Of a stretch of 64,000 bases of DNA, positions 8,862-19,292 are shown in pieces; within the stretch, counting starts at the first letter, position 1, and each line of letters opens with the position of its first letter. Position numbers and translations under genes: made by a program. This DNA comes from CAYFZR01 sp046760505 [NCBI: Candidatus Hydrothermarchaeota archaeon] (lineage in GTDB: Archaea > CAYFZR01), in contig JBHIEG010000002.1 in the NCBI GenBank assembly GCA_046760505.1, forward strand, positions 43,030-107,029, in the 5' to 3' direction. The notes beneath the pieces are model-generated. The model worked only from the letters and a program-made list of their open reading frames with translations, did not search any database and had not been told where the DNA came from.

Positions 8862-10514
8862 ATGCCGGTCATATCCTTCAGGTACGATGAACTGATAGAG
8901 GCTCTGGGAAAAGATTTTCCCCTAACTTACCTTATTGAAAAGATTCCCATGTTAGGTAGCGACATAGAGGACTACGACGAAAACAAAATAGACATAGAAC
9001 TTTTTCCAAACAGACCAGATCTCTATAGTTTAGAAGGATTGGTTCTTGCACTAAAAGGTTTTTTTGAGATTGAAACTGGTTTGCCTGTATTTAATACAAA
9101 AATGAGTAATATAGAAGTAGAAGTTGATCCGAGTGTAAATGAAGTGCGCCCCTACATCGTTTGCGGCATTGTAAAGGGACTTAATCTCACGGACAGAGAG
9201 ATAGAAAGACTCATAGAGTTTCAGGAAGATTTACACTGGGCTATCGGAAGAGATAGGAGTAAAGCATCCATTGGAATTCACGATCTGGATAAGGTAAAGC
9301 CTCCATTTAAATACCATGCGATAAATCCTGAAGAAATAAGTTTTGTCCCATTAGATATGGAAGAGGAAATGAACCTTGAGGAGATACTTAGATATCATCC
9401 GAAAGGAATTGAATACAGGCATATAGTCATGTCTCATTCGAGATACCCCATAATCACAGATATAAATCATGATGTACTGTCTTTCCCACCCATTATAAAC
9501 GGTGAATTAACTAGAGTGACAGAGGAAACAAAAAATATATTTATAGATATCACAGGCACGGATTTCAGGGCAATAGAGAATGCATTAAAAATTTTGATAA
9601 CTTCTTTCCACGAGAAAGGAGAAATCTACAGTCTAAAAATAATCTATCCTGAGAAAGAGATTATTACTCCGGATCTTAGTCCTACAGAAATGACCTTATC
9701 TAAAGATTTTGTTAAAGATCTGTTAGGCAAAGAATTTGAAATGGATGAGATCAAGCATGCCCTAGAAAAGATGAGGTATGGCTGTACTATCGAGAAAGAT
9801 ATGGTAAAGGTTAAGATACCTTGTTATCGTGTGGACATACTTCATCCAGTGGATATCGTTGAAGACGTTGCTATTGGCTATGGATACGAGAAGTTCTCCG
9901 AGAAACTACCTGAAACAATGACATTCGGGGAAAAACATCCGGTGGAAGAAATATCAGAGGATGTTAGAGAACTCATGATATCTCTAGGCTTTCAGGAGGT
10001 AATGACCCTATCCCTAACAAACGAGGCAGATCACTATGAGAAGATGAATCTTAAAAAATGTGAATCGGTAGAGATAGAAAACCCTGTTACAGAAGAACAT
10101 ACAATAGTGAGGACTTCTCTCTTGCCTAATCTAATGGAGCAACTGAAGTTGAATAAAAGATTTGATCTTCCTCAGAGGATATTTGAGATTGGTGATGTCG
10201 TATTGTTAGGTGAAACGGAAACTGGGGGAGTTAATGTAAGAAAGGTGTGCGGAGTAACGATTCATCCAAAATCAAACTTCTCTGAAATAAAGTCTGTTGT
10301 GATAACCTTGCTGGATAATCTTGGAGTAGATTATCGTATTGAACCTCGTGTTCATGGTTCCTTCATAAATGGAAGATGTGCAAAGATTATATCGAATGAA
10401 AGAGAAATAGGTGTATTCGGTGAAATACATCCAAAAGTTATCGTAAACTATGGGCTTGCACATCCTGTGGTGGGATTTGAGATTTCAATTGAAGATCTGA
10501 GGGAAATAATATGA
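8862..10514 (+). CDS. pheT: Phenylalanyl-tRNA synthetase beta subunit, archaeal type
   Basis: A 550-residue beta subunit that partners a separately encoded alpha subunit to charge tRNA-Phe. FPNRPDLYSLEGL near residue 48 and the B3/B4 editing-like region lead into a B5 domain, then HPVDIVEDVAIGYGYEKF, then the catalytic-like core. It ends at EISIEDLREII, without the FDX-ACB tail found in bacterial PheT, which is normal for archaea. pheS is not in the window. The stop overlaps the next gene by 4 bases. Confidence 0.95.
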   Translation: MPVISFRYDELIEALGKDFPLTYLIEKIPMLGSDIEDYDENKIDIELFPNRPDLYSLEGLVLALKGFFEIETGLPVFNTKMSNIEVEVDPSVNEVRPYIVCGIVKGLNLTDREIERLIEFQEDLHWAIGRDRSKASIGIHDLDKVKPPFKYHAINPEEISFVPLDMEEEMNLEEILRYHPKGIEYRHIVMSHSRYPIITDINHDVLSFPPIINGELTRVTEETKNIFIDITGTDFRAIENALKILITSFHEKGEIYSLKIIYPEKEIITPDLSPTEMTLSKDFVKDLLGKEFEMDEIKHALEKMRYGCTIEKDMVKVKIPCYRVDILHPVDIVEDVAIGYGYEKFSEKLPETMTFGEKHPVEEISEDVRELMISLGFQEVMTLSLTNEADHYEKMNLKKCESVEIENPVTEEHTIVRTSLLPNLMEQLKLNKRFDLPQRIFEIGDVVLLGETETGGVNVRKVCGVTIHPKSNFSEIKSVVITLLDNLGVDYRIEPRVHGSFINGRCAKIISNEREIGVFGEIHPKVIVNYGLAHPVVGFEISIEDLREII

Positions 10515-10792
10515 AAACGCCAACGAAGATTAGTGTTTCGGTAGAAGAATCTGAGGTAATTCCTGTAAAGGCAGGGGGAAAGCATACTGGAGAAGAATTG
10601 ATAGTGATTAGATCAATAACCAGAGTTGGAGATATTGAGGCAACAGTAAAGAGACCGATTGCCATAAAGGACAAGGAAAACAGGATCATACCTTTGGACG
10701 TAAAACTAGAAGCATTGGAATTGATACTACATGATATGAGGGAGAGATGCCTCCAGATTTTAGAGGAAAGAAGGGCCTCCAAGAAATCATGA
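10511..10792 (+). CDS. Conserved hypothetical protein, 93 residues
   Basis: Not recognised. The protein is soluble and charged, with no cysteines. The first 55 residues look beta-rich and the last 35 form a helix ending in basic residues (EERRASKKS). The 4-base overlap with pheT implies co-translation, so a link to translation or amino acid metabolism is possible but unproven. Confidence 0.65.
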   Translation: MKTPTKISVSVEESEVIPVKAGGKHTGEELIVIRSITRVGDIEATVKRPIAIKDKENRIIPLDVKLEALELILHDMRERCLQILEERRASKKS

Positions 10793-10889
10793 GTTTATAT
10801 AATTCCATTATCAAAAAATTTATATCATTGATATTGTTTGTAAATGATTGATCAAATGATGGAAAAGATGTCAGGGAGGTGAATGGTAG

Positions 10890-11876
10890 ATGAGGAGGAG
10901 CGTAAAAGGATTTTTACTGGTTATAATAATTTCTACTGTGCTTTTCTCTGGTTGTACAGCGAAACCACCAGAAAAACCAGAGAAGGTAAAAGTTAGGCTA
11001 GGATACTTAACCGCAGACCTGCACCAGCTAGCATACTATGTAGCAAAGAAGAAAGGCTGGTACGAAGAAGCAGGAATAGAAGTAATTCCTGTTGAATACA
11101 TAAACGGAGCCTTTGAAATGGATGGTTTTAAGGCAAATGAGATAGATGTGGGTTATCTAGGTACTGCGCCAGCCACCATTAAGCATGCTAACCTAGACAT
11201 ACCAATCCAGATTCTCGCTCAGGTGAACAATGAAGGCTCTGCAATAGTCGTGGGAAAGGATAAGGGCATAAAATCTGTAAAGGATTTGAAAGGAAAGAAC
11301 ATAGGAATACCTGGTCCAGGAACAGTACAGCATTTTCTCTTATTGAAAGCACTTTCCCAAGTAGGATTAGAATCTAAAGATGTATCATTAGTTTATCCAA
11401 TGCCTGGAAAAAGCATGTTAGACAACCTAAAAACAGGCACAATAGATGCGTTCGTAGGATGGGAACCTTTTAACGCCGCAGCAGTAGAAGGGGGATATGG
11501 CGAAATATTGATAACTTCCCACGAAATATGGCCAAGCCACCCTTGCTGTGTACTAGCGACAAGGATGGATTTCAAGAGAAATAATCCAGAAACAATTCAA
11601 AAGCTCGTAGATATCCACGTCAGAGCAACGAAATGGATAAAAGAAAATCCTGAGGAAGCGGTCAGGTATGGGGTTGAATTTACAGGAAGAAGCGAAGAAG
11701 CAGTGAGACTGGCTATGAAAAACATAGACTTCGCCTACGAGCCAAATGAGGAGGGAACAAAAACTTATCTGACCGAACTGCTAGAATTCGGAATTATAAA
11801 ACAAGAGAAGGTTCCAGACAAGGATCAATTTATCAGAGATTTCTTTGATAAAAGTTTCGTCGAAAAAACATCCTAA
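10890..11876 (+). CDS. ABC importer substrate-binding lipoprotein, SsuA/TauA/NMT1-like
   Basis: A 328-residue solute receptor. Residues 1-22 form a lipoprotein signal ending in STVLFSGC, so the protein is probably lipid-anchored outside the membrane. The rest matches the two-lobe receptors for sulfonates, nitrate, taurine or thiamine precursors (VRLGYLTADLHQLAYYVAKKKGWYEEAGI; later GIPGPGTVQHFLL and DAFVGWEPFNAAAV). The ligand cannot be told from sequence. GGGAGGTGA lies upstream of the chosen ATG; the intervening ATG at 10883 is out of frame. A permease and an ATPase follow, making a complete importer. Confidence 0.88.
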   Translation: MRRSVKGFLLVIIISTVLFSGCTAKPPEKPEKVKVRLGYLTADLHQLAYYVAKKKGWYEEAGIEVIPVEYINGAFEMDGFKANEIDVGYLGTAPATIKHANLDIPIQILAQVNNEGSAIVVGKDKGIKSVKDLKGKNIGIPGPGTVQHFLLLKALSQVGLESKDVSLVYPMPGKSMLDNLKTGTIDAFVGWEPFNAAAVEGGYGEILITSHEIWPSHPCCVLATRMDFKRNNPETIQKLVDIHVRATKWIKENPEEAVRYGVEFTGRSEEAVRLAMKNIDFAYEPNEEGTKTYLTELLEFGIIKQEKVPDKDQFIRDFFDKSFVEKTS

Positions 11877-11901
11877 TCCTTTTTTATTTTTTGGTGATTC
11901 A

Positions 11902-12696
11902 ATGCCAATAAAAATAGAGAAAACAACAAAGTGGGTTTCCCCAGTTATAGCGATCTTTCTATGGGAGATACTTGCTATCTTAATTTCAGATCCATCAATT
12001 TTACCCTATCCCCTTGAAACGTTTAAGTTTTGGTATAAACTAGCGGTAGAAGGTTATATGGGAAATACACTTTTTCAGCATACAACAATGAGTCTTATCA
12101 GGGTTTTGCTAGGATTTACCATGGCAAGCATTATAGCAATTCCGATGGGCATAATTATGGGCTGGATAAGGTATGCAGAAAGTGCATTGGGAACGATTAT
12201 AGAAACTTTAAGACCTATCCCTCCTTTGGCATGGATACCTCTGGTTTTGCTGTGGTTTGGAGGAACGAGTATTCTCTCGCAGGCGATAATCATTTTTATC
12301 GGGGCATTCTTTCCAATACTCCTGAATACAATTTCTGGAGTGAAGAGCACGCCAAAAATACTGGTAGAGGCAGCCTATACTCTTGGGACAAACGAGAAAG
12401 AGCTGGTGAGAAAAGTTGTGATCCCTTCTTCTTTACCCTATGTGATAACAGGTCTCCGCATCGGGCTGGGCATTGGTTGGATGTGTCTCGTAGCCGCTGA
12501 ATTCATGGGGGTAAAAAACGGTTTAGGCTTAGGAGCAATGATGATATTTTTCCATGGCGCCGGTATTCCGGAAGGGATAATAGTTGGAATGCTAATGATA
12601 GGTATAATAGGATTAATAATGAACGAGATAGTTATATTTGTGGAGAAAAGAACTCTGGTATGGAGAGAGGAGGTCGGTTTGAGATTGGGAGTATAA
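11902..12696 (+). CDS. ABC importer permease, SsuC/TauC-like
   Basis: A 264-residue inner-membrane permease with about six membrane segments. The EAA loop that contacts the ATPase is [21 protein letters not shown] around residue 155. I chose the ATG at 11902, preceded by GGTGA; an in-frame start at 11845 would overlap the receptor gene and add a polar tail unlike the family. It forms the channel for the receptor gene upstream and the ATPase downstream, whose start lies inside its 3' end. Confidence 0.9.
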   Translation: MPIKIEKTTKWVSPVIAIFLWEILAILISDPSILPYPLETFKFWYKLAVEGYMGNTLFQHTTMSLIRVLLGFTMASIIAIPMGIIMGWIRYAESALGTIIETLRPIPPLAWIPLVLLWFGGTSILSQAIIIFIGAFFPILLNTISGVKSTPKILVEAAYTLGTNEKELVRKVVIPSSLPYVITGLRIGLGIGWMCLVAAEFMGVKNGLGLGAMMIFFHGAGIPEGIIVGMLMIGIIGLIMNEIVIFVEKRTLVWREEVGLRLGV

Positions 12697-13454
12697 GGCT
12701 AGAGAACATCTCAAAGGTATTCGTTGACGAAGATGGAGAAGAAGTTCTGGCCTTAAAGAATGTTTCATTTGAAGTTAATGACGGCGAATTTGTTTGTATT
12801 GTAGGTCCAAGCGGATGCGGTAAGACAACTCTACTTAGAATAGCAGCTGGCTTAGAAAAACCCACTGCTGGGAAGGTATATTTAGATGGAAAAGAGGTAA
12901 AAGGTCCTGGCTCGGAAAGAGGAATGGTTTTCCAAGAATATGCTCTTTTTCCCTGGAGAACTGTTAAAAAGAATATAGAATTTGGTCTTGAATTGAAAAA
13001 TGTACCTAAAAAAGAAAGAGAAGAAATCATAAAGAGATACGTCGATCTGGTAGGGCTCAACGGATTTGAAAGCAGTTATCCTCATGAACTATCGGGTGGC
13101 ATGAAGCAAAGAGTCGCTTTAGCGAGAGTCCTAGCAAACGATCCCGATGTTCTCTTGATGGACGAGCCTTTTGGTGCTTTAGATGCTCAAACGAGAAATG
13201 TGATGCAGGAAGAATTGCTGAGAGTATGGCAAAAAGCAAGAAAAACCGTCCTTTTTGTAACCCACAGCGTGGACGAAGCTGTTTATCTAGGTGATAAGGT
13301 AGTTGTCCTTACCGCAAGACCAGGAGAGGTTAAAGGTATCTTTGAGATCAATGTCCCGAGACCCAGGAATAGAACTGCCTGCGAACCCATTGTGCTTACA
13401 AGGGCAAAGATCCTTGATATACTAACGGAAGAAGTTAAAAAAACCCTGATTTAG
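12660..13454 (+). CDS. ABC importer ATPase, SsuB/TauB-like
   Basis: A 264-residue ATP-binding subunit. Walker A is GPSGCGKTT near residue 50, the Q-loop is VFQEY, the signature is LSGGMKQR, Walker B is [11 protein letters not shown] and the switch His is in VTHSVDEA. It powers the permease above. The ATG at 12660 overlaps the permease by 37 bases. An alternative is an ATT in [13 protein letters not shown], nine bases after GGAGGT, which would fit family N-termini better but needs a rare start codon. It ends in a 4-base overlap with the convergent S-layer-like gene. Confidence 0.92.
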   Translation: MERGGRFEIGSIRLENISKVFVDEDGEEVLALKNVSFEVNDGEFVCIVGPSGCGKTTLLRIAAGLEKPTAGKVYLDGKEVKGPGSERGMVFQEYALFPWRTVKKNIEFGLELKNVPKKEREEIIKRYVDLVGLNGFESSYPHELSGGMKQRVALARVLANDPDVLLMDEPFGALDAQTRNVMQEELLRVWQKARKTVLFVTHSVDEAVYLGDKVVVLTARPGEVKGIFEINVPRPRNRTACEPIVLTRAKILDILTEEVKKTLI

Positions 13455-14992
13455 GCTTTAAACAAAATTATTTCGGCTGTTTTTGAGTCTATCCACCTGA
13501 CGTGAATTAAATCGTCTCTCAACTTTGAGACATAGTCATACTTAGATAAAACTATAGAACCTGCTCTCGTCCCGTATCTGTCGCTTCCTGCCACCACAAC
13601 GATATCGCCATCTCCCAAAGGTTTTTCTAGGTAAGCTATAATCCCTTCTCCAGGCTTCATCTTGTTAAAGTCTACTTTTAACTTGCCTTTTTCAATCAAA
13701 AGTTTGGTTATTTCATTTGCTTCGGGTCCGCCCACTAAGACGAGATTTTTATCGTATAATTCTTTTTCGCTTAACTCGTCGTCCAATCTTGCTACAGGCT
13801 CGACAAATCTGAATTCTCCAGTCTGTCTTTGCAGTGTCAAGGTTTCACCAATTTTGGCTTCGTATACTTCTTCATCTATCCTAAGATCCACGTAATCTTT
13901 ATGAATTTTTTCAAGCAAAATTTTAGAGCCAAATTCTATCTCATCTCCCTCTTCAAGTTCTACTCTTTTTTCTCCCAATCTCTCAACATGCCAACGAGCA
14001 AGATCATCTATGCGCTCATCAAAGACTATTTTAGTTCCATCAATAAATTTGACGTAATCATTCTCCTCCAATAACTGAGCAGTTTTCTTAATTAATGATA
14101 TCTCATCTTTTTTTAGGACGTACTCATAACCCGCGTCAAAATCGTCTCCGTCGTATATTCTCCTATCTTTCTGGTAAACCCTTATCTGGGCCTTGTAGTC
14201 TCCAACTACTGATCTAAAAGTACCCAGAAGCTCAATATAAATGTCTTCATAATTGAAAGGTCTTTCTAATCTTATTACGTCTTCAATCAGTAACTTATCA
14301 TGCTTGTAAAGTCTAAAGGATGCGGACTCGGTCCTCGTATTAATTCCAGTTATCTCTAATTGGTATCCATCGAATGATTTCGTTTGATGTAGCGGTATGA
14401 GATCCTCTAATAATATCTTTCCGGTCGTCATATGCTCTTCTGGCTCGTAATCAACCAAATAAAGTTCTTTATCCAATATCTTAATCCTCGTTGGCAACAA
14501 GTTATATACATTATCAGAAAACTCTAAAGTATAGGTAAAATCATCCACTTTCAATTCTCTGCCATCATATTTTATTCTAAAAGAGATTTTTTCTTTCTCT
14601 TCGAATTCTTCTTTATTTTCTGTTTCCAATTTAATTTCCTTTAAGGAAGGTAACTCCTCCTGAGTAAGCTCCTCAAGTCTGTATCCGTTCTTCTCGATTT
14701 TTCTATCAGTTGAGGAAACAGCAGCCTCTATATGCAATTCTGCCGTATCGCTGTCTATATCAATTAATTCAAGGGTCCCTATTTTCTTCCATGTGCTGAG
14801 AAAATAGAATCCCTTTATTATGTTTATTGCACTTATTGAATCCATGGGGGGGCTATTTTTCCCTATAACTATAATCGAGTTCTGTTCACTTCCCTTTACG
14901 AAAGGGCTCGGATAATCTGAGAGATCGTAGGCAAATGAGGATGAAAGCAGGCAAGGTATCAGGAGTGAGATGATGAGTAATCTTAGGTTCAT
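13451..14992 (-). CDS. Secreted S-layer-like protein
   Basis: A 513-residue exported protein with a clear signal peptide ([21 protein letters not shown]). The mature start, [20 protein letters not shown], and the C-terminal [18 protein letters not shown] match the flanking domains of methanogen-type archaeal S-layer proteins. The middle is beta-rich and highly acidic. No C-terminal membrane anchor is visible. I chose the ATG at 14992 because AATTATATAC at about 15014-15024 sits 25-30 bases upstream, as for a leaderless message; an in-frame ATG at 15013 lies next to that TATA box. It could be the main surface-layer protein or a minor relative. Confidence 0.65.
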   Translation of the reverse strand: MNLRLLIISLLIPCLLSSSFAYDLSDYPSPFVKGSEQNSIIVIGKNSPPMDSISAINIIKGFYFLSTWKKIGTLELIDIDSDTAELHIEAAVSSTDRKIEKNGYRLEELTQEELPSLKEIKLETENKEEFEEKEKISFRIKYDGRELKVDDFTYTLEFSDNVYNLLPTRIKILDKELYLVDYEPEEHMTTGKILLEDLIPLHQTKSFDGYQLEITGINTRTESASFRLYKHDKLLIEDVIRLERPFNYEDIYIELLGTFRSVVGDYKAQIRVYQKDRRIYDGDDFDAGYEYVLKKDEISLIKKTAQLLEENDYVKFIDGTKIVFDERIDDLARWHVERLGEKRVELEEGDEIEFGSKILLEKIHKDYVDLRIDEEVYEAKIGETLTLQRQTGEFRFVEPVARLDDELSEKELYDKNLVLVGGPEANEITKLLIEKGKLKVDFNKMKPGEGIIAYLEKPLGDGDIVVVAGSDRYGTRAGSIVLSKYDYVSKLRDDLIHVRWIDSKTAEIILFKA

Positions 14993-15036
14993 GGAGGAAT
15001 ACAACTCAACCATGTATATAATTTTAATGTTTCTAA

Positions 15037-15522
15037 TTAGCCGAATTTGTACCCTATCTTCCTTAAGAATTCCTTTCTCTTTTCAATGTCTTCTTCTTCC
15101 TCTACACCTTTTGGTGGAAAACCATCTATAACCCCTAAAATTCCCCTTCCTTGCTCCGTCTCAGCTATTACAACTTGAAGAGGATTTGCGGTTGCACAAT
15201 AAATCGAACAGACTTCTGGAACGCTTTTTATGGTGTTCAGTATGTTAATCGGAAATCCTTCTCTCATGAATATGATAAAAATGTGACCACACCCGAGTTT
15301 TAGTGCGTTTTCCTCTGCTATCTTTTTCAATTCTTCATCGTTACCTACACTTCTGATGAGACAAGGACCCGAAGCCTCGGAAAAGGCGATGCCAAACTTG
15401 CTGTTTGGAATCGTATTCATGAAAGCCTCGTACAGGTCTTCTATTGTTTTTATAAAATGAGTTTGTCCCAATATAACATTACATCCCTCAGGAATCTTTA
15501 TTTCTTCAATTTTAAGTTCCAC
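15037..15522 (-). CDS. Adenosine-specific kinase family protein (DUF355)
   Basis: A 161-residue member of a small, very conserved family of archaea and thermophilic bacteria for which an adenosine-specific kinase activity has been described. Hallmarks are [58 protein letters not shown] and the end RKIGYKF. The GTG at 15522 is preceded by GGAGGGG and gives the usual family length; the longer reading frame to 15591 adds a hydrophobic tail not seen in the family. The biological role remains unsettled. Confidence 0.85.
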   Translation of the reverse strand: MELKIEEIKIPEGCNVILGQTHFIKTIEDLYEAFMNTIPNSKFGIAFSEASGPCLIRSVGNDEELKKIAEENALKLGCGHIFIIFMREGFPINILNTIKSVPEVCSIYCATANPLQVVIAETEQGRGILGVIDGFPPKGVEEEEDIEKRKEFLRKIGYKFG

Positions 15523-15640
15523 AGGACCACCCCTCCTGATTAATAGAAAAATGATATAAATAATTTTCAGTGATTGATAAGTCCAAATCATTTATTTGTT
15601 TTATTCTCGGTTTTATCGTCTGACAATCGTCTTAAACACA

Positions 15641-15648
15641 TTTATATA
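15641..15648 (+). promoter_or_regulatory. TATA box of the gene at 15668
   Basis: TTTATATA lies 27 bases before the ATG at 15668, the spacing expected for a leaderless message. Confidence 0.6.
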
Positions 15649-15667
15649 CCTGTTTTTAAAAATCTAA

Positions 15668-16147
15668 ATGATAAAAGGGATTAATATGCTAAAAGAACAT
15701 CAATTAGTTGAATGTGAATGCAAGAATAAACTTTTCAACCATTACTGCCTGAAATGCAATCTCGAGGTTGAATCAGACTTAAGAGAATTCAGAAAAAAAC
15801 TACTGGATTGTTCTTTTGAACTAATTTTCAAATGCATAGAGAGGTATAAAGAAATTTATCGAATTTTAGAGCAAAAAGTTACCATTGAGGAATTGAACGA
15901 ACTTGAGAAGGAATACAAAGATTTTTATGATGATATCAAAAATGGAAGGGTGAGTAAGGAAAAGGAAACTCTCTTTCTTGATCGCATAATCTTTAAACAT
16001 ATGAAAAGAATATTGAAACAAATGAATAGCGAACTTTATACCTATCTAAAGGAAAATTCAGACATATTGGAGGGATATACTGACGAGAGAGCAAAATATC
16101 TCTGGAATCTCATCGACGGCATGGTTGGAAAAAGTATCATTTGGTAA
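15668..16147 (+). CDS. Hypothetical protein with an N-terminal Cys cluster
   Basis: A 159-residue protein I do not recognise. The first 40 residues hold a probable zinc site, VECECKNKLFNHYCLKC, with four cysteines and a histidine. The rest is strongly helical and charged, with a likely coiled coil in the middle (RYKEIYRILEQKVTIEELNELEKEYKDF). The ATG at 15668 would be leaderless; the ATG at 15686, with AAAGGG upstream, is an alternative that removes six residues. It stands alone on its strand ahead of the MBL gene. Confidence 0.6.
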   Translation: MIKGINMLKEHQLVECECKNKLFNHYCLKCNLEVESDLREFRKKLLDCSFELIFKCIERYKEIYRILEQKVTIEELNELEKEYKDFYDDIKNGRVSKEKETLFLDRIIFKHMKRILKQMNSELYTYLKENSDILEGYTDERAKYLWNLIDGMVGKSIIW

Positions 16148-16195
16148 CTGAATATTTTACCTAAAGAATTAAAATAATACCTCCATATTAAATTC

Positions 16196-16936
16196 ATGTT
16201 TGTCACCATTTTGGGAACCGGAGTTTTGATTCCCGAGCAGAACCGGGCACAGGCAGGTATCCTTGTAGAATCAGAGGATACTCTGGTTTTGTTTGACTGC
16301 GGGAATGGTGTTCTGAAAAGAATAATCCAAGCAGGATATGACCACGAAGATATACAGCACGTGTTCATTTCGCACATTCACATAGATCATACGAGCGATA
16401 TACCGCCTCTCTTGGGAGCTAATTTTTTAAAAGGAAAGCTTGATTTTAAATTGTACGGACCAAAGGGCACAAAAGACTGGCTAACTAAGATACTCGAAGC
16501 ATACGACTACATTGAGAGAATAAACTTCCAAGTCAATGAAATAAAGGATGAAGAACTCATCGAATTGGGAGACCTTAGGATAAGATGCAGATATGTTTCT
16601 CACGGAGTTCCTTCCCTAGGCTTTAGAATTGAATGCGACTCTTCCATGGTTTATTCAGGCGATACAGAAACATGCAACGGGATGAGAGATCTATGTTCGA
16701 AGAAAACAGATTTGTTGATTCACGAATGCTCTTTCCTGGATGATTTTCCCCGCAGATACGGACACACGACGCCTTCTGCCCTATCTGAATTTTTAAAGAA
16801 TTTGAATGTAAGCTCTTTGATCGTTACCCACATTTATCCAGAATCAAGACACGAAGAGCTTATAATCAAAGCCATAAGGAAGAATTATCAGAATGAATTA
16901 ATGATCGGTGAGGATCTGCTCAGGGTAGAAATATAA
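16196..16936 (+). CDS. MBL-fold hydrolase, ribonuclease Z / AtsA-like
   Basis: A 246-residue metallo-beta-lactamase-fold enzyme. The two-zinc site is visible: SHIHIDH, HGVPSLGF, the bridging Asp in VYSGDT, HECSF and the final His in VTHIYPE. The glycine pattern around HGVPSLGFR is shared with tRNA 3'-end nuclease (RNase Z). The protein is shorter than a typical RNase Z, and I see no clear flexible tRNA-gripping arm, so it may be a relative with another substrate. It shares one base with the next gene and is co-transcribed with it. Confidence 0.8.
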   Translation: MFVTILGTGVLIPEQNRAQAGILVESEDTLVLFDCGNGVLKRIIQAGYDHEDIQHVFISHIHIDHTSDIPPLLGANFLKGKLDFKLYGPKGTKDWLTKILEAYDYIERINFQVNEIKDEELIELGDLRIRCRYVSHGVPSLGFRIECDSSMVYSGDTETCNGMRDLCSKKTDLLIHECSFLDDFPRRYGHTTPSALSEFLKNLNVSSLIVTHIYPESRHEELIIKAIRKNYQNELMIGEDLLRVEI

Positions 16937-17667
16937 TGGATGCAGTAATCTTGGCCGCTGGAAAGGGAAAAAGACTCATGCCAATAACTGAAAGGATTGC
17001 AAAACCTCTTTTACCAATAGATGGTAAGCCAGTAATAGAGCAAATAGTTATTTCTTTAAAAAAATTGGGTTTTAAACGTATTTTTATAATAATCGGACAT
17101 CTTGGAAACCAAATAGAAAAATATCTTGGAAACGGATCGAAGTATAATATAAAGATAGAGTACAGAAGACAGGTTCCTCTGGGGACCGCTCATGCACTGA
17201 GATGCGTAGAAAATGATATAAAGGGAGACTTTCTGGTAACAGCAAGTGATTCCATATTCCCTTTAAGCCATATCAGAGACTTGGTTAAGAAACATAAGAA
17301 AGAGAGATGCGATGCGACGATAAGCCTAAAAAAAGTAAATATTAAAGATATACCATCCATGAGTACCGTAACTCTGCAAGGAGACAGAATCTTAAAGATA
17401 GTAGAAAAGCCAAAAAAAGGACAAGTGTTGAGCAACATTTCCGCATCCCCCCTATATGTTTTTGGCGATGTTGTTTTTGATTTCTTAAAAGATGTAAGAA
17501 TATCTGAAAGAGGAGAATACGAGTTACAGGACGCTATTCAAAAAATGATTGATTCTAACTTATGTGTAAAGGGGGTATTTTCTGAGAAATGGAAGCATCT
17601 TACAGATATAAACGATCTGATCGAACTGAACTTTCCTTATCTCATAGAATTCATGAAAGATCTGTAG
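16936..17667 (+). CDS. Sugar-phosphate nucleotidyltransferase (RmlA/GlmU N-domain-like)
   Basis: A 243-residue enzyme with MDAVILAAGKGKRLMPIT and KPLLPIDGKP, the nucleotide-binding loop of NDP-sugar pyrophosphorylases. Further motifs are PLGTAHAL, VTASDSIF in the position of the metal-binding Asp, and VEKPKK. It should join a sugar 1-phosphate to UTP or dTTP; the sugar is not predictable. There is no C-terminal left-handed helix, so it lacks the acetyltransferase half of GlmU. The glycosyltransferase that follows suggests a role in surface polysaccharide or glycoprotein sugar supply. Confidence 0.85.
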   Translation: MDAVILAAGKGKRLMPITERIAKPLLPIDGKPVIEQIVISLKKLGFKRIFIIIGHLGNQIEKYLGNGSKYNIKIEYRRQVPLGTAHALRCVENDIKGDFLVTASDSIFPLSHIRDLVKKHKKERCDATISLKKVNIKDIPSMSTVTLQGDRILKIVEKPKKGQVLSNISASPLYVFGDVVFDFLKDVRISERGEYELQDAIQKMIDSNLCVKGVFSEKWKHLTDINDLIELNFPYLIEFMKDL

Positions 17668-17719
17668 GTGCGCTTTCGTATTTCAGCCTATTATGTTTAA
17701 GTAGTATTGAAATTAAGGT

Positions 17720-19270
17720 ATGCACATGAACTTAATAAAGCTCTTGTCGGGTTTATTGCTACTTATTACTTCCTACCTTGCTGGTGAAAGCCTGATTTTC
17801 AAAAAAGTTTCACTTTTAAATCCTTACTTTGATAATCTGTTATTTGCATTTGCAATTGTATTTCCTATTTTTTTCTTCTCTAGGAAAGATGGGGAAATAA
17901 AGGAAAACAATGATTTTATATTGATTTTTTTAACTGTTTTTTCTCTCATATTCAGACTTTTTTTTAGAAGTAAGGGTCTTCTGCATATGGATTCTATTGC
18001 GTACATAGGGTCAGCAAAAGGACTTATAGAATCAGGAAGGCTGCAATACGCCCATTCTCCGGGCTATCCGGGTGTAGGAATTATATTTGGGCTCTCTAAT
18101 CTCTTCTTGGATCTTCCAATGGATAGAGTTTCAATATACACGTGTGCAATAATTGGATCTTTATCTGTTCCTTTGATGTATCTTTTTGCCTTTAGATTTA
18201 CCAAAAACAAGAGAATTGGCCTCATTACAGCTCTACTTCTTATGGTAAATCCCTTACACTGGTCTCTGAGCGAGCAAGCCTTGGGCGACGTCCTCTCTTT
18301 TTTCTTCTTAGTTTTTAGTGCTTATATGCTTACCTTCAATAATAGGGTAAGGATACTAAGCGCGCTGGTATTTGGAGTAGCCATTGCCATTAGATTGACA
18401 AACATATTGTTCTTTCCGTTTTATCTCTTTTTGCTCGTGAGAGAAAGAAAAATTAATTATATTCTAGCAGGCTCTATTTTAAGCCTAACAGGATTTTTTT
18501 TCTACATTCCTGCATACCTCATGCATGGATTTGAGTACTTCTTAAGCCCAGTAGTTTATAACAGGTTTTTCCCAAAGTTGTTTCTTTCAATAAAAGACTA
18601 TCTCTTGGACATTTTTTGTGTTTCCCTTAGCACAGCTTTCATTCCTCTCACCCTATTTGGAATAGCAATAATTTTGAGGGACAGGAAATACTTCCATCTT
18701 ACTGCTTTGGCTCTATGGATTTTTCCATACTTCTTTTACTTCGGAAATATAATCACCTTTTCTGCGAGATTTTTCCTCCCGATTATTGCTCCACTCTTGC
18801 TCTTAATGGCCGTTAGTCTAAGTAAAATAGAGAAAAAAGCAGGGATGCTTCTTGTCCTCTTTATAATTACACAATCTATGGGTTATATTTATCCTGTTTT
18901 AGATTCACGTGCAACTCATTCTTATCAGGAGGAATTCGCCCTTTTTGTAAAAAATAACACTGAAGAAGACTCATTAATCATTGTAAGTGAGGAAAGAGCC
19001 TTTATTAGCTATTATGGAAACAGAACCACAATTCCTACAAACGTATCGTTAACAGAATCATATCTCAAGGAGGGAAAACCAGTCTACTTGATCTCCAGTG
19101 CATTTTTCACAAGAGGAGGAAGAGAAAAAGAAGAGAAATTTAAAGAAAATTTTAACTTTACATTAATTGGAACTAAATTAAACGAAGATTTTCACCATAA
19201 ATCCATATATTCTGGATTTTTCGATGAGTATCTCTATGAATTAAAATTAAAGAATACCACAAAAAGTTAG
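17720..19270 (+). CDS. Polytopic glycosyltransferase, GT39/ArnT-like
   Basis: A 516-residue protein with about ten to twelve membrane segments followed by a soluble tail of some 100 residues. The first outer loop has LLHMDSIAYIGSAKG, with the catalytic-type Asp, and YAHSPGYPGVGIIFG, both typical of lipid-phosphate-sugar-dependent transferases of the GT39/GT83 type. It would transfer a sugar from a polyprenyl phosphate carrier onto a target outside the membrane. The acceptor is unknown. It follows a sugar nucleotidyltransferase and precedes small envelope proteins. Confidence 0.75.
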   Translation: MHMNLIKLLSGLLLLITSYLAGESLIFKKVSLLNPYFDNLLFAFAIVFPIFFFSRKDGEIKENNDFILIFLTVFSLIFRLFFRSKGLLHMDSIAYIGSAKGLIESGRLQYAHSPGYPGVGIIFGLSNLFLDLPMDRVSIYTCAIIGSLSVPLMYLFAFRFTKNKRIGLITALLLMVNPLHWSLSEQALGDVLSFFFLVFSAYMLTFNNRVRILSALVFGVAIAIRLTNILFFPFYLFLLVRERKINYILAGSILSLTGFFFYIPAYLMHGFEYFLSPVVYNRFFPKLFLSIKDYLLDIFCVSLSTAFIPLTLFGIAIILRDRKYFHLTALALWIFPYFFYFGNIITFSARFFLPIIAPLLLLMAVSLSKIEKKAGMLLVLFIITQSMGYIYPVLDSRATHSYQEEFALFVKNNTEEDSLIIVSEERAFISYYGNRTTIPTNVSLTESYLKEGKPVYLISSAFFTRGGREKEEKFKENFNFTLIGTKLNEDFHHKSIYSGFFDEYLYELKLKNTTKS

Positions 19271-19292
19271 GTTGGGGTTTGATGAAAATGGT

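Noticed and set aside
11845-11901. N-terminal extension of the ABC permease
   Set aside because: It would overlap the receptor gene and add a polar segment not typical of the family; ATG 11902 has GGTGA upstream.
15523-15591. N-terminal extension of the adenosine-specific kinase
   Set aside because: Hydrophobic tail absent from the family; GTG 15522 has a strong ribosome site and gives standard length.
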